Shown here piece after piece: positions 18,316-27,545 of a DNA stretch of 64,000 nt. The position numbers and the translations under genes are program-made. Under the pieces are notes generated by a model that had not been told where the DNA came from, made no database searches, and worked only from the letters and a program-made list of their open reading frames with translations. The DNA is taken from the NCBI GenBank assembly GCA_964648795.1, contig CAZYMB010000009.1:1-64000 (forward strand). Direction: 5' to 3'. The stretch is from JAHDDW01 sp964648795 (GTDB lineage Bacteria > Actinomycetota > Acidimicrobiia > Acidimicrobiales > SZUA-35). How positions within the stretch are numbered: position 1 is the stretch's first letter; each line of letters begins with the position of its first letter.

Positions 18316-19530
18316 ATGGCCAACAGGCGGGTTGTTGCACTCTCAATTGCAATGTGCTTAGTACTAACGACGTTTGGAGCGCTACTACTCAATGCCGCCG
18401 GCAATCAAACAGCAAACTCAGATATCCTACAAACCGAAGGCCCCGCACCACAGTTGGACGTCACCGGAACTACCGTAGGAACTGCACCTCCATCTGATGC
18501 AGCCACCGAGGCAGAGTTACCGGTGGTTCCCCCAACGACTGAAGAGCAAGTAACTGCTGCCCCAACAAGTCTGGCTCCACAGGCACCGATTGGCGATCTT
18601 GATTCGCAAATCTTTTCAACCTCGATTGATGAGCTCCCACTCACGTCAACAGGACAGAGCAAGGATAACTTCCTAAATATTCTTCGACCCGAATTCGGGA
18701 ACTTTCGCTTCTCAGGCAACGAGAACTTTAACAACTTCTCAATCGTCGATGATCCTGCCGGTCGATCGTTGCAGTATCGGTCGACGCCGGGCACTAGCTC
18801 ACACGTTCAGTTCTCTGCAGCTGTTCCAGAAAACCAGGAGAGCTTCCTTGTCTACCGCTTTAAGCTCGAGGAAGGTTTTGATGCAGGCGATGGCAATGGA
18901 GATGAAGGTAAACCGTCTCATTCGACTGGGATCAAACTACCAGGCCTACTTCGCGGTTCTCCTGCAGCAAACACCGGCGGCAACCACACCGCTGGCGGAT
19001 TCTCTGGTCGATTAATGATTCGAGGGACTCGCAAGTCTGACGGTGTCAATAGCGCTCCTAGAGAAGGACTAGCGCTTAGTGCATACATTTACGGTCAGAA
19101 TATTGGTGGTCAGAACATTGCAAGCGGTTTCGGCCGTTCGTTCTACTTCCTAGATAGTTTCGAATCTAAGCCGTTCTTAGGTCAAGGCAGTGGACAGTTC
19201 GAAGGTGTTGGAGACCCAAGGATCGAGGATCTCGAAGAAGATAAATGGGTGACACTTGTTCTCGGCTACCGAGTTGACGGCAACAATGGCTGGTTCAAGG
19301 CATGGACCAAGACTGAAGGCCAAGCCGACACGGTCTCACCAAACTTGTTCATCCCCAACGTTGACTGGACCGGCGGTTCGGCCGGCGCAGACAACCTACT
19401 AGTCCAGAACTTCTGGGGCGGCAAAGGTTCGGTTTGGCACCCAGATTCTTCAAGCAACATTCGTTACAGAGACTTTGCAGTCTTTACTGAAGAAGCTGAC
19501 GCTATAGCGTTCGCTAATAGTTCTGTCTGA
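18316..19530 (+). CDS. Secreted polysaccharide-lyase-like (concanavalin fold) protein
   Basis: 404 residues with an N-terminal hydrophobic signal or anchor (about 6-28), a Thr/Pro-rich linker to about residue 95, then a domain resembling the PL14/PL20/GH131 type jelly roll. Hallmarks are YRFKLEEGFD, GIKLPGLLRG, GGFSGRLMIR, then W-V-x-L-x-L-G-Y, and a C-terminal NIRYRDFAVF. Such enzymes degrade uronic-acid polysaccharides such as alginate or glucuronan. The fold call is by pattern; substrate and activity are unproven. It ends 5 bases from the convergent orphan gene. Confidence 0.65.
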   Translation: MANRRVVALSIAMCLVLTTFGALLLNAAGNQTANSDILQTEGPAPQLDVTGTTVGTAPPSDAATEAELPVVPPTTEEQVTAAPTSLAPQAPIGDLDSQIFSTSIDELPLTSTGQSKDNFLNILRPEFGNFRFSGNENFNNFSIVDDPAGRSLQYRSTPGTSSHVQFSAAVPENQESFLVYRFKLEEGFDAGDGNGDEGKPSHSTGIKLPGLLRGSPAANTGGNHTAGGFSGRLMIRGTRKSDGVNSAPREGLALSAYIYGQNIGGQNIASGFGRSFYFLDSFESKPFLGQGSGQFEGVGDPRIEDLEEDKWVTLVLGYRVDGNNGWFKAWTKTEGQADTVSPNLFIPNVDWTGGSAGADNLLVQNFWGGKGSVWHPDSSSNIRYRDFAVFTEEADAIAFANSSV

Positions 19531-19535
19531 AGACT

Positions 19536-20510
19536 CTAGGGGCGAGACAGGCGCTGTATATGATTTACTAAGTGAGCATGGACATCTGGCACCCGATCGG
19601 CTTCATAGTAAGGAATCTTGGGTCTAGTTGTTGTGTCATGCTTGCTGGCTCTTGGTAACGAACCACTAAGTAACAAATCGATCTCAGAGGGCAGCGTCGA
19701 GCTGTCTACCTGGATTAGTCGATTCAATCGGTCCACTACGCGCTTAAGGTCGTGTTCGGATAGCTTAAACGTCTTTACCCTGCCACCACTAAAGCCGTCT
19801 CCTAAATAACTGCTTGGACGACTACCTTTGTAACGCTCAAAAATTTCATCGACACGCTTGTTTACTAAATCCTGCGAAACTACAAGATCAAATACGGCAA
19901 TAGAAACAACTTCAAACAATTCATCGAAGGTCTGATACGCATCTACAAAATCGAGCATTTCTAGAAAGTCAAGGGCCTCTACTATCTGCTCAGCGCCATC
20001 AAGCTTTTTCACTAAAGAGCGAACAGCGCTAAGTTCAGACTCTTTGTATCTGGAGACTGCCGATGGATAGTTGGCTATAGCATGTACCTTCCGACCTCGT
20101 TTTGTCCCGTGAAACCCCGACACATTCAAAACATTTATTGAATTTGTAGGAATGTCGATTGCCATCGATCGCAGTCGATACCAAGAAACAAACACTGGGG
20201 GCTCAGTATGGTCCTGCTCCCAGCCCTTGACTCGCCTAGCTTCTAACAGAAGGTCGTCAGCCTCCCCAGCTGGTTCCACACCAAAGACTGCAGCTATACG
20301 CTGGTCTTCACTGGCATTTTCTATGGTTCCGATTTTGAAACTCTTAAGCGAATCACGAAGCACCATCATTTGATTACGAAACGCAACTATTCTTTCGTCC
20401 GTTGACTTTTTAGTCTTGCGATCCTTTAGGAGTCCCTCAATTAAAGAGATCCACGTGCCAATATCAGCCCGCGTCGATGCTTGTGCTGCCGCCCGCTTGT
20501 GTTCCGCCAT
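19536..20510 (-). CDS. Orphan protein, second of a paralogous pair
   Basis: Family not recognised; 324 residues, soluble, with a Lys/Arg-rich N-terminus (about residues 1-45). About residues 170-225 (VEALDFLEMLDFVDAY...) and 235-295 (RVKTF...SEIDLLLSGSLP) align by eye with the upstream neighbour, so this is probably a diverged tandem duplicate. Its ATG directly follows the neighbour's TAG (TAGATG), so translation is coupled and the two products are probably made in equal amounts. No catalytic motif found. Confidence 0.75.
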   Translation of the reverse strand: MAEHKRAAAQASTRADIGTWISLIEGLLKDRKTKKSTDERIVAFRNQMMVLRDSLKSFKIGTIENASEDQRIAAVFGVEPAGEADDLLLEARRVKGWEQDHTEPPVFVSWYRLRSMAIDIPTNSINVLNVSGFHGTKRGRKVHAIANYPSAVSRYKESELSAVRSLVKKLDGAEQIVEALDFLEMLDFVDAYQTFDELFEVVSIAVFDLVVSQDLVNKRVDEIFERYKGSRPSSYLGDGFSGGRVKTFKLSEHDLKRVVDRLNRLIQVDSSTLPSEIDLLLSGSLPRASKHDTTTRPKIPYYEADRVPDVHAHLVNHIQRLSRP

Positions 20511-21449
20511 CTAACGCCTCAGTAGTGTACGCAGAGCGTCACTGTACTCTGCAGGGTGAGTGATTTGAGGTGGACATTTACTTGGATACTGACTCTTTAC
20601 CGGTTCTGTTTTTAGAACGAAGATTCTTGAAGCTGATGGCGGGTTCCACACTAGTAAATCCAGCATCTCAGCAATCGTTGTTTCAGTCTTAAACGCAAGA
20701 GCATCCAGGTCAGCCAAGAACTGGTCGACCAGTGGTGGCGAGACCCGAACAAAAGTCCTTACTAAGCCCTGGGTTCCTTTAGAGTTGAACAGCCTTTGGC
20801 CTTCACCTTTAAACCAGAGGCCCTGTATCTTCTTACGAATAATTCCAGAAGCAAATACTTTTTGCATCACGTCAACCCTGGTCATCTCCAACACGACGTC
20901 ACGCTCTTCTGCAAACCCACCAAATTCCAACCATCCAAGAAGTTCTAAAGCATCGACCAACACTTCCATGTGGTCAATACTGAACGGCTCATACTCAACA
21001 AGCTCGCCGAGGGCAAGGATCTCGGCATGCTCAGACATCATCAAGCCCAAGTTCTTTGACGCTTTATGCACCAAATGTGTATGTTGACTAGTCCAGTTCA
21101 TTTCAGAATTGACCGACATGTACTCGTAGTAACCGTTGTCAATCATCTCAGCCACTTTTGTTGCAGCGGGTGCAAATGCATTCGCATTGGCAGTGCGGAT
21201 GACATCTCCAACATTTTCTTTCACAAGGCCACGTGCTTTTAAACCAAAGAGAGCAGAAAACAAACCCACTTCAGACTCCAAAGCTTCGATAACACCTTCA
21301 GCAGCGTGATACAGATCAGACAGTGCGAGGTGAAAGTCATAAGCATAAGACCCGACTGTGGCAACTTCGCTGACTTCTAGTACTTGCTCCAGATCGGTAC
21401 GAACACCCCTAAGTTGCACAAGTCTTTCTGTTTTGTCTTCGTCAATCAT
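20511..21449 (-). CDS. Orphan protein, first of a paralogous pair
   Basis: Family not recognised; 312 residues, soluble, acidic and helical. Shared features with the following gene are LVDALELLGWLEF followed by a helix, a basic turn, then G-x-V-R-T-F, a long helix, and E-M-L-D-L-L before a Pro-containing loop. It lies 19 bases downstream of lepA on the same strand, so lepA and the pair may form one transcript. Function cannot be assigned. Confidence 0.75.
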   Translation of the reverse strand: MIDEDKTERLVQLRGVRTDLEQVLEVSEVATVGSYAYDFHLALSDLYHAAEGVIEALESEVGLFSALFGLKARGLVKENVGDVIRTANANAFAPAATKVAEMIDNGYYEYMSVNSEMNWTSQHTHLVHKASKNLGLMMSEHAEILALGELVEYEPFSIDHMEVLVDALELLGWLEFGGFAEERDVVLEMTRVDVMQKVFASGIIRKKIQGLWFKGEGQRLFNSKGTQGLVRTFVRVSPPLVDQFLADLDALAFKTETTIAEMLDLLVWNPPSASRIFVLKTEPVKSQYPSKCPPQITHPAEYSDALRTLLRR

Positions 21450-21468
21450 GTCCGCCTCGGATCCGCCT

Positions 21469-23265
21469 CTAGTCGTCGAGCTTAAGCGCTCGTATGAAAG
21501 TATCGGGCGGTATATCCACCTTACCGATGCTCTTCATACGCTTTTTACCCGCTTTTTGCTTCTTTAACAGCTTAGCCTTACGAGTAATATCTCCACCGTA
21601 AAGCTTCTCGGTCACATCTTTACGGAACGCTCGCACGGTCTCTCTAGCAATGATTTTGCCGCCAATCGCCGCCTGAATAGGCACCTCAAATTGCTGACGA
21701 GGAATAATCTCTTTGAGCTTCTCGGTGATTCGTCTTCCGTATTCGAACGCATTGTCTTTGTGCACAACGCTAGAGAAAGCATCGACTCGCTCGGAGTTAA
21801 ACAAGATATCGACCTTTACTAGGTCGCCCTTTTCGTAGCCTGCTTGTTCATAGTCCAAACTTGCATAACCTTGGCTTCGGCTCTTTAGCTGGTCAAAGAA
21901 GTCAACTACTACTTCAGCCAACGGCAGCGTGTAGACAATTTCGATTCTTTCTGGCGAAATAAACTCGATCTTTTCTTGACGACCACGTCGCTTTTCGCAC
22001 AACTCGATGAGTGTTCCCATGTATTCAGATGGGGCAATCATCGATGCTTTCATATAGGGCTCACGAATCTCGTCCCACTCGCCTGCTGACGGCAACTCGC
22101 TTGGGTTGTCGATGGTTTTATCTTCGCCTGAAGCCATTGTGATTTCATACTCAACCGATGGACTAGTAGCAATTAGGTTCAGGTTGAATTCTCGCAACAG
22201 GCGTTCTCTAATAATCTCCATGTGGAGTAGCCCCAAGAAGCCGCAACGAAAACCGAAGCCCAGAGCGTTTGATGTTTCTGGCTCGAATGAGAAACTCGAA
22301 TCGTCCAAACGCAATTTGTTTAAAGCGTCACGAAAGTCTTCGTAGTCGTCACCCTCAACCGGATACAGACCGCAGAAGACCATTGGCTGCGGCTCCCGAT
22401 ATCCGTCAAGCACGGCTTCCGCTGGTTTAGCCGATGTAGTAACTGTCTCACCAGATCGAGCTTCGCCCACATCTTTAATGCCGGCAATTAGGTAACCCAC
22501 TTCCCCAGGGCCCATTTGTTTGGCTGGAGCGTTAGAAGGCACACGACTGCCGATTTCATCAGCCTCGTAAGAAACGCCGGCCTGCATGAACTCGAGCTTC
22601 TCGCCTTGATTCATCACACCGTTAACAACACGAATACTTGAGACAACCCCACGGTAGGTGTCAAAGTGCGAGTCAAAGATTAGAGCCTGCAGTGGTTCGT
22701 CAGCGTTTCCTTCGGGAGGTGAGACTCGTTCGATAACGGCTTTCAATAAGTCTTCGACGCCTTCACCTGTCTTAGCCGATATTGGGAGAATGTCCTCTGC
22801 CGGAATGGCCAATATGTTTTCAATCTCAGTGGCATAACGGTCAGGGTCTGCTGCTGGAAGGTCGATTTTGTTTAATGCTGCAACAATGTCCAAGTCATTA
22901 TCTAAAGCTAGATACATATTCGCCAGAGTCTGAGCTTCGATACCTTGCGAAGCATCAACTACAAGGATTACACCCTCACACGCCGCCAGCGATCTAGAAA
23001 CTTCGTAGCCGAAGTCAACGTGGCCGGGAGTATCAATAAGGTTGATTACATAGCCGTTGTATTCGAGCTTGACCGACTGCAATTTAATAGTAATGCCACG
23101 CTCACGCTCAAGATCCATTGAATCGAGGTACTGTTCCCGCATCTCACGAGCCTCAACGGCACCACAAATCTCGAGCAAACGGTCAGCCAAAGTGGACTTA
23201 CCATGGTCGATATGGGCGATAATCGCAATATTTCGTATCTTGGACTGATCTATGGCCATGGGCAC
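21469..23265 (-). CDS. lepA: Elongation factor 4 (LepA)
   Basis: Translational GTPase acting on ribosomes during initiation or back-translocation. G1 is AHIDHGKST and G3 is DTPGHVDF, followed by domain II, the LepA-specific C-terminal domain, and the ending GKVDIPPDTFIRALKLDD. The 598 residues are full length. Start is GTG 23265 or ATG 23259; the second is closer to typical family starts. In many Actinomycetota hemW and hrcA follow; here the orphan pair follows instead. Confidence 0.97.
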   Translation of the reverse strand: MPMAIDQSKIRNIAIIAHIDHGKSTLADRLLEICGAVEAREMREQYLDSMDLERERGITIKLQSVKLEYNGYVINLIDTPGHVDFGYEVSRSLAACEGVILVVDASQGIEAQTLANMYLALDNDLDIVAALNKIDLPAADPDRYATEIENILAIPAEDILPISAKTGEGVEDLLKAVIERVSPPEGNADEPLQALIFDSHFDTYRGVVSSIRVVNGVMNQGEKLEFMQAGVSYEADEIGSRVPSNAPAKQMGPGEVGYLIAGIKDVGEARSGETVTTSAKPAEAVLDGYREPQPMVFCGLYPVEGDDYEDFRDALNKLRLDDSSFSFEPETSNALGFGFRCGFLGLLHMEIIRERLLREFNLNLIATSPSVEYEITMASGEDKTIDNPSELPSAGEWDEIREPYMKASMIAPSEYMGTLIELCEKRRGRQEKIEFISPERIEIVYTLPLAEVVVDFFDQLKSRSQGYASLDYEQAGYEKGDLVKVDILFNSERVDAFSSVVHKDNAFEYGRRITEKLKEIIPRQQFEVPIQAAIGGKIIARETVRAFRKDVTEKLYGGDITRKAKLLKKQKAGKKRMKSIGKVDIPPDTFIRALKLDD

Positions 23266-23366
23266 CCATCTAGCGTAATGGCCCAGGATAGCGGCTAGCG
23301 GTTGGTACCCCGCATAATTACAGCTAGCCTAAAGGGTCGATTCAGATCTATATAAGAGGTAAGCCT

Positions 23367-23621
23367 GTGGCTAACATCAAGAGCCAAATTAAGAGAAACA
23401 AAACCAACGAGAAGCGTCGTCTTCGCAATAAGTCGGTTCGTTCTAAAATGCTTACCCTCGAGAAGCTTGCTGTTGAGTCAGCTGGAACTGATACAGCAGA
23501 CGCAAGCATGCGTGACGCTATCTCTGCAATCGACAAAGCAGCTCAGCGCAACGTTCTTCATAACAATGCTGCAGCCCGTCGCAAGAGCCGGCTAATCAAA
23601 AAAGCTGCTGCCGCAAGCTAA
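23367..23621 (+). CDS. rpsT: 30S ribosomal protein S20
   Basis: Small basic protein binding 16S rRNA. It starts at GTG with AGAGGT upstream, and the N-terminus ANIKSQIKRNKTNEKRRLRNK is diagnostic. 84 residues, normal. It is divergent from lepA, as in many Actinomycetota. Its stop is followed by a short spacer and a possible gene remnant. Confidence 0.97.
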   Translation: MANIKSQIKRNKTNEKRRLRNKSVRSKMLTLEKLAVESAGTDTADASMRDAISAIDKAAQRNVLHNNAAARRKSRLIKKAAAAS

Positions 23622-23667
23622 CTAGCTTCAACGTAACCTAATGTAGTCTTTCCGGCTCTAGGGCATC

Positions 23668-23754
23668 ATGAATAGCACTTTGATATTTGGCTTACTGGCT
23701 GGAGCATTTAACGTTGGAGCATCGTTTTTCTATGTCCAAGAAGCTAGATCTTAG
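23668..23754 (+). pseudogene. Short ORF, possible remnant of PQ-loop-like membrane gene
   Basis: A 28-codon frame encodes MNSTLIFGLLAGAFNVGASF and eight more residues. The hydrophobic segment followed by an aromatic/acidic turn resembles the first helix of small PQ-loop-type membrane proteins, but the frame stops there and overlaps the end of holA by 11 bases. There is no good ribosome binding site. It could be a remnant, a real mini-protein or chance. Confidence 0.25.
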
Positions 23755-24754
23755 AGTTGTGAGCCAGCCGGGCTACTAGCAACTCTGAGACTGTTTCAGC
23801 CGGCAATGCGGTAGCTCCACGCAAGTCGACGTCTGCTTGAGCTAGAAGAGTTACTGCTTTCTTTATTCGGGCCGACCCAAGACGTTTACTTAGCGCAAGA
23901 GCTTTCTTGGCTGGAAACGTTGAGCCTTTCATGCCGAGCAAATCAGCAGCCTGTCGCTCCCCCATTACGTTTGCACCATCAAGTGCAAGAGCCTTTTGGT
24001 AATGACCGTGCAGAATAGCCATAACTGAAAGCGAGTGGCGCTCGCCACCTTGCAGCATGCGGTGCAAGGTCTCAATCGAGCCCTTAATGTTTCCCGAATC
24101 TATTGCATCGGTCAAATCCCATGGCGGCACATCTGATGGGCTCGGTAGATACGGTTTAACATCTTGAACCGAGACACGGTGGCCTTCACCAAACGTCGAG
24201 GTTAATACATCTACTAACGCTTGTAGTTGCCCCACATCGTCGCCAATTGTGTCTTCGACCAGAGCTCTAGCATCTCGGTCAAGGTTAACACCTGACATAT
24301 CGAGCTTTTCTTTGAGTAACGTCTTGCGAGCCTTGCCAGACGGAGCAGCATTAATTACCTGAGCCCCCGACTCGGTGAGAGCATCTTTGAGAACTTTAGG
24401 GATAGCGGCTAAGCGTTGCTTCGAACCGGTTGGCTTCTCCCAAACTAAAACCATGTCAACAGGACCGAGATCTGACGAAAGTACTCGAGCTAGAGGTTCT
24501 ACATCGGCTTTGCGACTAAACATCGCCAAGTGACGCCCCACTACGACTCTACGTTCTGTTAAGAAAGGAGGCGTCTGAGCGGCTACTACTAGAGGTCCGA
24601 TATCTGGAGTTTCGTCTTCGGCCAAGAATTGGGCTTCGGTAAGCTCTTCAACCATCAGCGATGCGTCGCCAGCACCCACCAGTGCCTTTACTTGCGCCTG
24701 GACTTCTTGGCCAACAAGCGCCGAATCATCACCTTGAACAACAACAATACTCAT
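23744..24754 (-). CDS. holA: DNA polymerase III delta subunit
   Basis: Clamp-loader subunit that opens the sliding clamp. The 336-residue protein has the family pattern: an N-terminal AAA+-like domain without a working Walker A, AQTPPFLTERRVVVGRHLAMF, VLVWEKP, then a helical domain with a conserved PPWDLTDAI and GGERHSLSVMAILHGHYQKALAL. It sits between rpsT and comEC as in related genomes, though separated from comEC by two extra genes. Confidence 0.92.
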   Translation of the reverse strand: MSIVVVQGDDSALVGQEVQAQVKALVGAGDASLMVEELTEAQFLAEDETPDIGPLVVAAQTPPFLTERRVVVGRHLAMFSRKADVEPLARVLSSDLGPVDMVLVWEKPTGSKQRLAAIPKVLKDALTESGAQVINAAPSGKARKTLLKEKLDMSGVNLDRDARALVEDTIGDDVGQLQALVDVLTSTFGEGHRVSVQDVKPYLPSPSDVPPWDLTDAIDSGNIKGSIETLHRMLQGGERHSLSVMAILHGHYQKALALDGANVMGERQAADLLGMKGSTFPAKKALALSKRLGSARIKKAVTLLAQADVDLRGATALPAETVSELLVARLAHNSKI

Positions 24755-24815
24755 TAGGACATAGATACTAGCTCAACAAACATCTAGCCCATATTGAATA
24801 ACAGGCCAAAACTGC

Positions 24816-25211
24816 CTAGTCCTGGCCGCTAACCGCCATGAACCGGTTTAACTCCACCAGACGTCTCGAATTCTTCGCATGTTCTAGCGATGTACGCAGA
24901 ATTCTCGCTCCGTTCTGAAGTTGACTTGTTTGGTAGTGGACTAGCTCCACTACGTCCCAGGAGCGGTCATAGTCTCCGACCGGATAGCTCAGTGTTTCTA
25001 GTTCGATGCTAGAAAGTAGCGGAACGTCAAAGCTTGCCTTTAGTTCGCCTAGCAAACTCGACTCAACTGCCACTACATCCACGCCGTTATCGAACAGCTC
25101 AGAAAGTTCATCGCCAGCTTCTGCCACGTTCTGGGCTTCAACGATCCCAACCAGCACGACCTGATAATCAAGATGAAAGCGAAAGTCTCCAACTTCTAAA
25201 AGATCATTCAT
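24816..25211 (-). CDS. Small acidic protein of unknown function
   Basis: 131 residues, soluble and acidic, no recognised domain. The C-terminal third contains basic residues in a probable helix (LRTSLEHAKNSRRLVELNRF). It begins divergently from the GNAT gene, with starts 59 bases apart, and lies 61 bases upstream of holA. Codon use looks coding, but no homology is claimed. Confidence 0.5.
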   Translation of the reverse strand: MNDLLEVGDFRFHLDYQVVLVGIVEAQNVAEAGDELSELFDNGVDVVAVESSLLGELKASFDVPLLSSIELETLSYPVGDYDRSWDVVELVHYQTSQLQNGARILRTSLEHAKNSRRLVELNRFMAVSGQD

Positions 25212-25269
25212 TGAGGGCTCCCACTAACTTCTCTCAGCCTAGTCATAGAAGTGTTATATTCATAGACAC

Positions 25270-25740
25270 ATGAGTAGTCAATCAATAAGAGTTCACCTTG
25301 TCACAAAAGACCATGACTTTGAAACACTTGCATCTTCAATCGATACAGCCACCTGGGATGACCTAAACGAAATTAACGTTGGCGATTACACAGCAAGCTC
25401 ACTACAGAACTTTGTCGAGCAACCACGAACGTTTCTTGTTATCGCTGAGATCGACAACGAATTTGTTGGGCTCGCAAGTGGATCCGTAATGCTGCATCCA
25501 CACAAAACTGGTCAATGGCTCTATGTTGATGAGTTAGATATTGCCGTTAACTTCAGACGCCAAAGCGTAGGCACAGCAATCATGGATTTCTTAGATAGCT
25601 ATGCCCGAGAACTAGGGTGTTACGAACTAGCCCTCGGAGCTGACACCCCTAATGAGGGAGCTAACGGTCTCTACAAGTCTCGCAAGCCGGATGAAATCGA
25701 ACCCGCAAACTGGTATTGCTACCAACTCAACAAAGACTAG
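25270..25740 (+). CDS. GNAT-family N-acetyltransferase
   Basis: 156-residue acetyl-CoA-dependent transferase. The core strand and P-loop appear as LYVDELDIAVNFRRQSVGTAIM, with R-R-Q-S-V-G-T-A as the acetyl-CoA pyrophosphate loop, followed by the C-terminal GLYKSRKP region. Substrate unknown. A TATATT box lies 9 bases before the ATG, so the leader is very short. Its TAG stop overlaps the TAG stop of convergent comEC (shared CTAG, 25737-25740). Confidence 0.85.
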   Translation: MSSQSIRVHLVTKDHDFETLASSIDTATWDDLNEINVGDYTASSLQNFVEQPRTFLVIAEIDNEFVGLASGSVMLHPHKTGQWLYVDELDIAVNFRRQSVGTAIMDFLDSYARELGCYELALGADTPNEGANGLYKSRKPDEIEPANWYCYQLNKD

Positions 25741-27545
25741 GCTGCCTCAGTTACGACATTCGATACGCCATCCAGCACTAACTTCGAATCTTCTTCGACT
25801 ACCCTCAGCGCACCTACATCTAACGGAGCTATAACTCTTCTGGCTCCAGGAATTGAATGCTGGCTCGGGGCTAGCACTACTTCGGCGTCGACCAAAACCT
25901 GTATGGCCTGTAATTGCTCGCCGACCAGACGACTACCGCTTTGCGAAACCACAATGTCAGCCTCGACATTATTTGAAGTGAACCAAGACACATCAGCTCT
26001 TGTGACTGCTTCACTGACCCACAAAACGTTGCCAGCTTCAGCCTCGTAAAGTGCAAACGAGTCAGGCATTTGCGACCTCGATGCAATTCCCATGACAGTC
26101 ATTAACGCCACACCTAAGCCGACGACAACAATACTTCGAGCCAGCTTATTGGATTGCGCGGCCTTGATAAAGCCAACTAAGCCAATAAGACCAAACCACA
26201 GACTCAAGCTTCTAAACCCCAGACTGAACTCTGCCACGAACTGGAGGTAGTCAACCCCTAGGTTTAAAATCGGAGCCACTAAACCTATAAGACCATCTGG
26301 CAAAATCAGAGCCAACAGGCTTGCCGCCACGCCCACTGCCATTATCAGGCCGGCCATCCAACCCGCAGCTAGATTCGCCGGAAACGATACAACAGATGCT
26401 GATCCAAAGTACAGAGCAATTAATGGGGCAACAGCCAATTGTGCTCCAGTGGTAACTGCTAGTGCTTCTGAGATAGAACGAGCCACACGAGACTTAGTTT
26501 CTATTCTTAGCGCTGGCGAGATCAACAAAATGCCGAGCGAAGCTAGAACCGAGAGCTGAAAGCCAATTGACAAACTCAAAAACGGGTCAATAAACAACAA
26601 GAATACGACAGCAAGACTCAGGGCATTTAGGCCACTGGTTTTTCGTCCAGTCAGTGTCGCCCACAAACTAATCGATGTCATGGTTATTGCACGCAACACC
26701 GAGGGCTCTAAACGAGTAACCAAAGCGAATACGACCAAAGCAAGCACCGCCAAGGCTGTTCGGGAACGTAATGGCAGCATCCGCAATACAGGGCGAAGAA
26801 TTAGTAATACAAACGCCACATTCTGACCAGACACAGCAAGCAGATGAGTTAACCCAGAAGCAGCAAACGTTGAGCGTTCAGATAATGACTGTTCTGAATC
26901 ATCTCCAACAACTAGCCCATTAAACAGTGCTTGATTGTCGAAGTTCAGTGTTTGAGCAACACGCTCTACCTGAGCTCGCAGCAACTGCGGTACCACCTGC
27001 AACCCAGCTACACCTTCGACATTGCCGACATCACTAGCCTTTAGTTGTCCTTCAATATGGCTTGCTTTGCGAAAACTGGTCTTTTCACGTGGACCCAACT
27101 TTCCTTCGACTCGCACCTGATCGCCAACTTGGTTTCTGAATAAGTCCCACGCTGCCTGGCCGTTAGCTGTCACCTCGACCCTTGAACCTGTGTGACTTCC
27201 ATCGAGCAACTTGACTGTCAGCCTTGCGCCAGCAATCCCAACTGACTCTGGCTCCGACGCAACCTCGACCAAACCCGAGTAACCACCACTAGATACTTGC
27301 TGATACTCTGCTACTTCAATAGCGCTACGAACTCCTAGCGCTAGCACACATAAAACTGCCACTAAAGCGAACTTCTTAAATTTGGCTGCGAATGCGATTA
27401 ACAAAACGAGCAATAATAGCAACCAGGTTTCGGGCCTTGGCAAGCTTTGAAGCGAACTAACTAATGCTGTAGCGGTAAAGCAACTAACTGCCAGCGCTAG
27501 GAGTTTTGTTTCGCTTGGCCCGTTAGTTGAAGACCAGGTCGTCAC
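25737..27545 (-). CDS. comEC: ComEC/Rec2-family DNA uptake channel
   Basis: Inner-membrane channel for single-stranded DNA import in transformation. An N-terminal DUF4131-like region is followed by the competence domain with HLLAVSGQNVAFVLL and about ten hydrophobic helices. The C-terminal 110 residues do not show the HxHxDH metallo-beta-lactamase motif carried by many ComEC proteins, so this copy appears to lack the nuclease-like domain. 602 residues. It overlaps comEA by 23 bases. Confidence 0.88.
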   Translation of the reverse strand: MTTWSSTNGPSETKLLALAVSCFTATALVSSLQSLPRPETWLLLLLVLLIAFAAKFKKFALVAVLCVLALGVRSAIEVAEYQQVSSGGYSGLVEVASEPESVGIAGARLTVKLLDGSHTGSRVEVTANGQAAWDLFRNQVGDQVRVEGKLGPREKTSFRKASHIEGQLKASDVGNVEGVAGLQVVPQLLRAQVERVAQTLNFDNQALFNGLVVGDDSEQSLSERSTFAASGLTHLLAVSGQNVAFVLLILRPVLRMLPLRSRTALAVLALVVFALVTRLEPSVLRAITMTSISLWATLTGRKTSGLNALSLAVVFLLFIDPFLSLSIGFQLSVLASLGILLISPALRIETKSRVARSISEALAVTTGAQLAVAPLIALYFGSASVVSFPANLAAGWMAGLIMAVGVAASLLALILPDGLIGLVAPILNLGVDYLQFVAEFSLGFRSLSLWFGLIGLVGFIKAAQSNKLARSIVVVGLGVALMTVMGIASRSQMPDSFALYEAEAGNVLWVSEAVTRADVSWFTSNNVEADIVVSQSGSRLVGEQLQAIQVLVDAEVVLAPSQHSIPGARRVIAPLDVGALRVVEEDSKLVLDGVSNVVTEAA

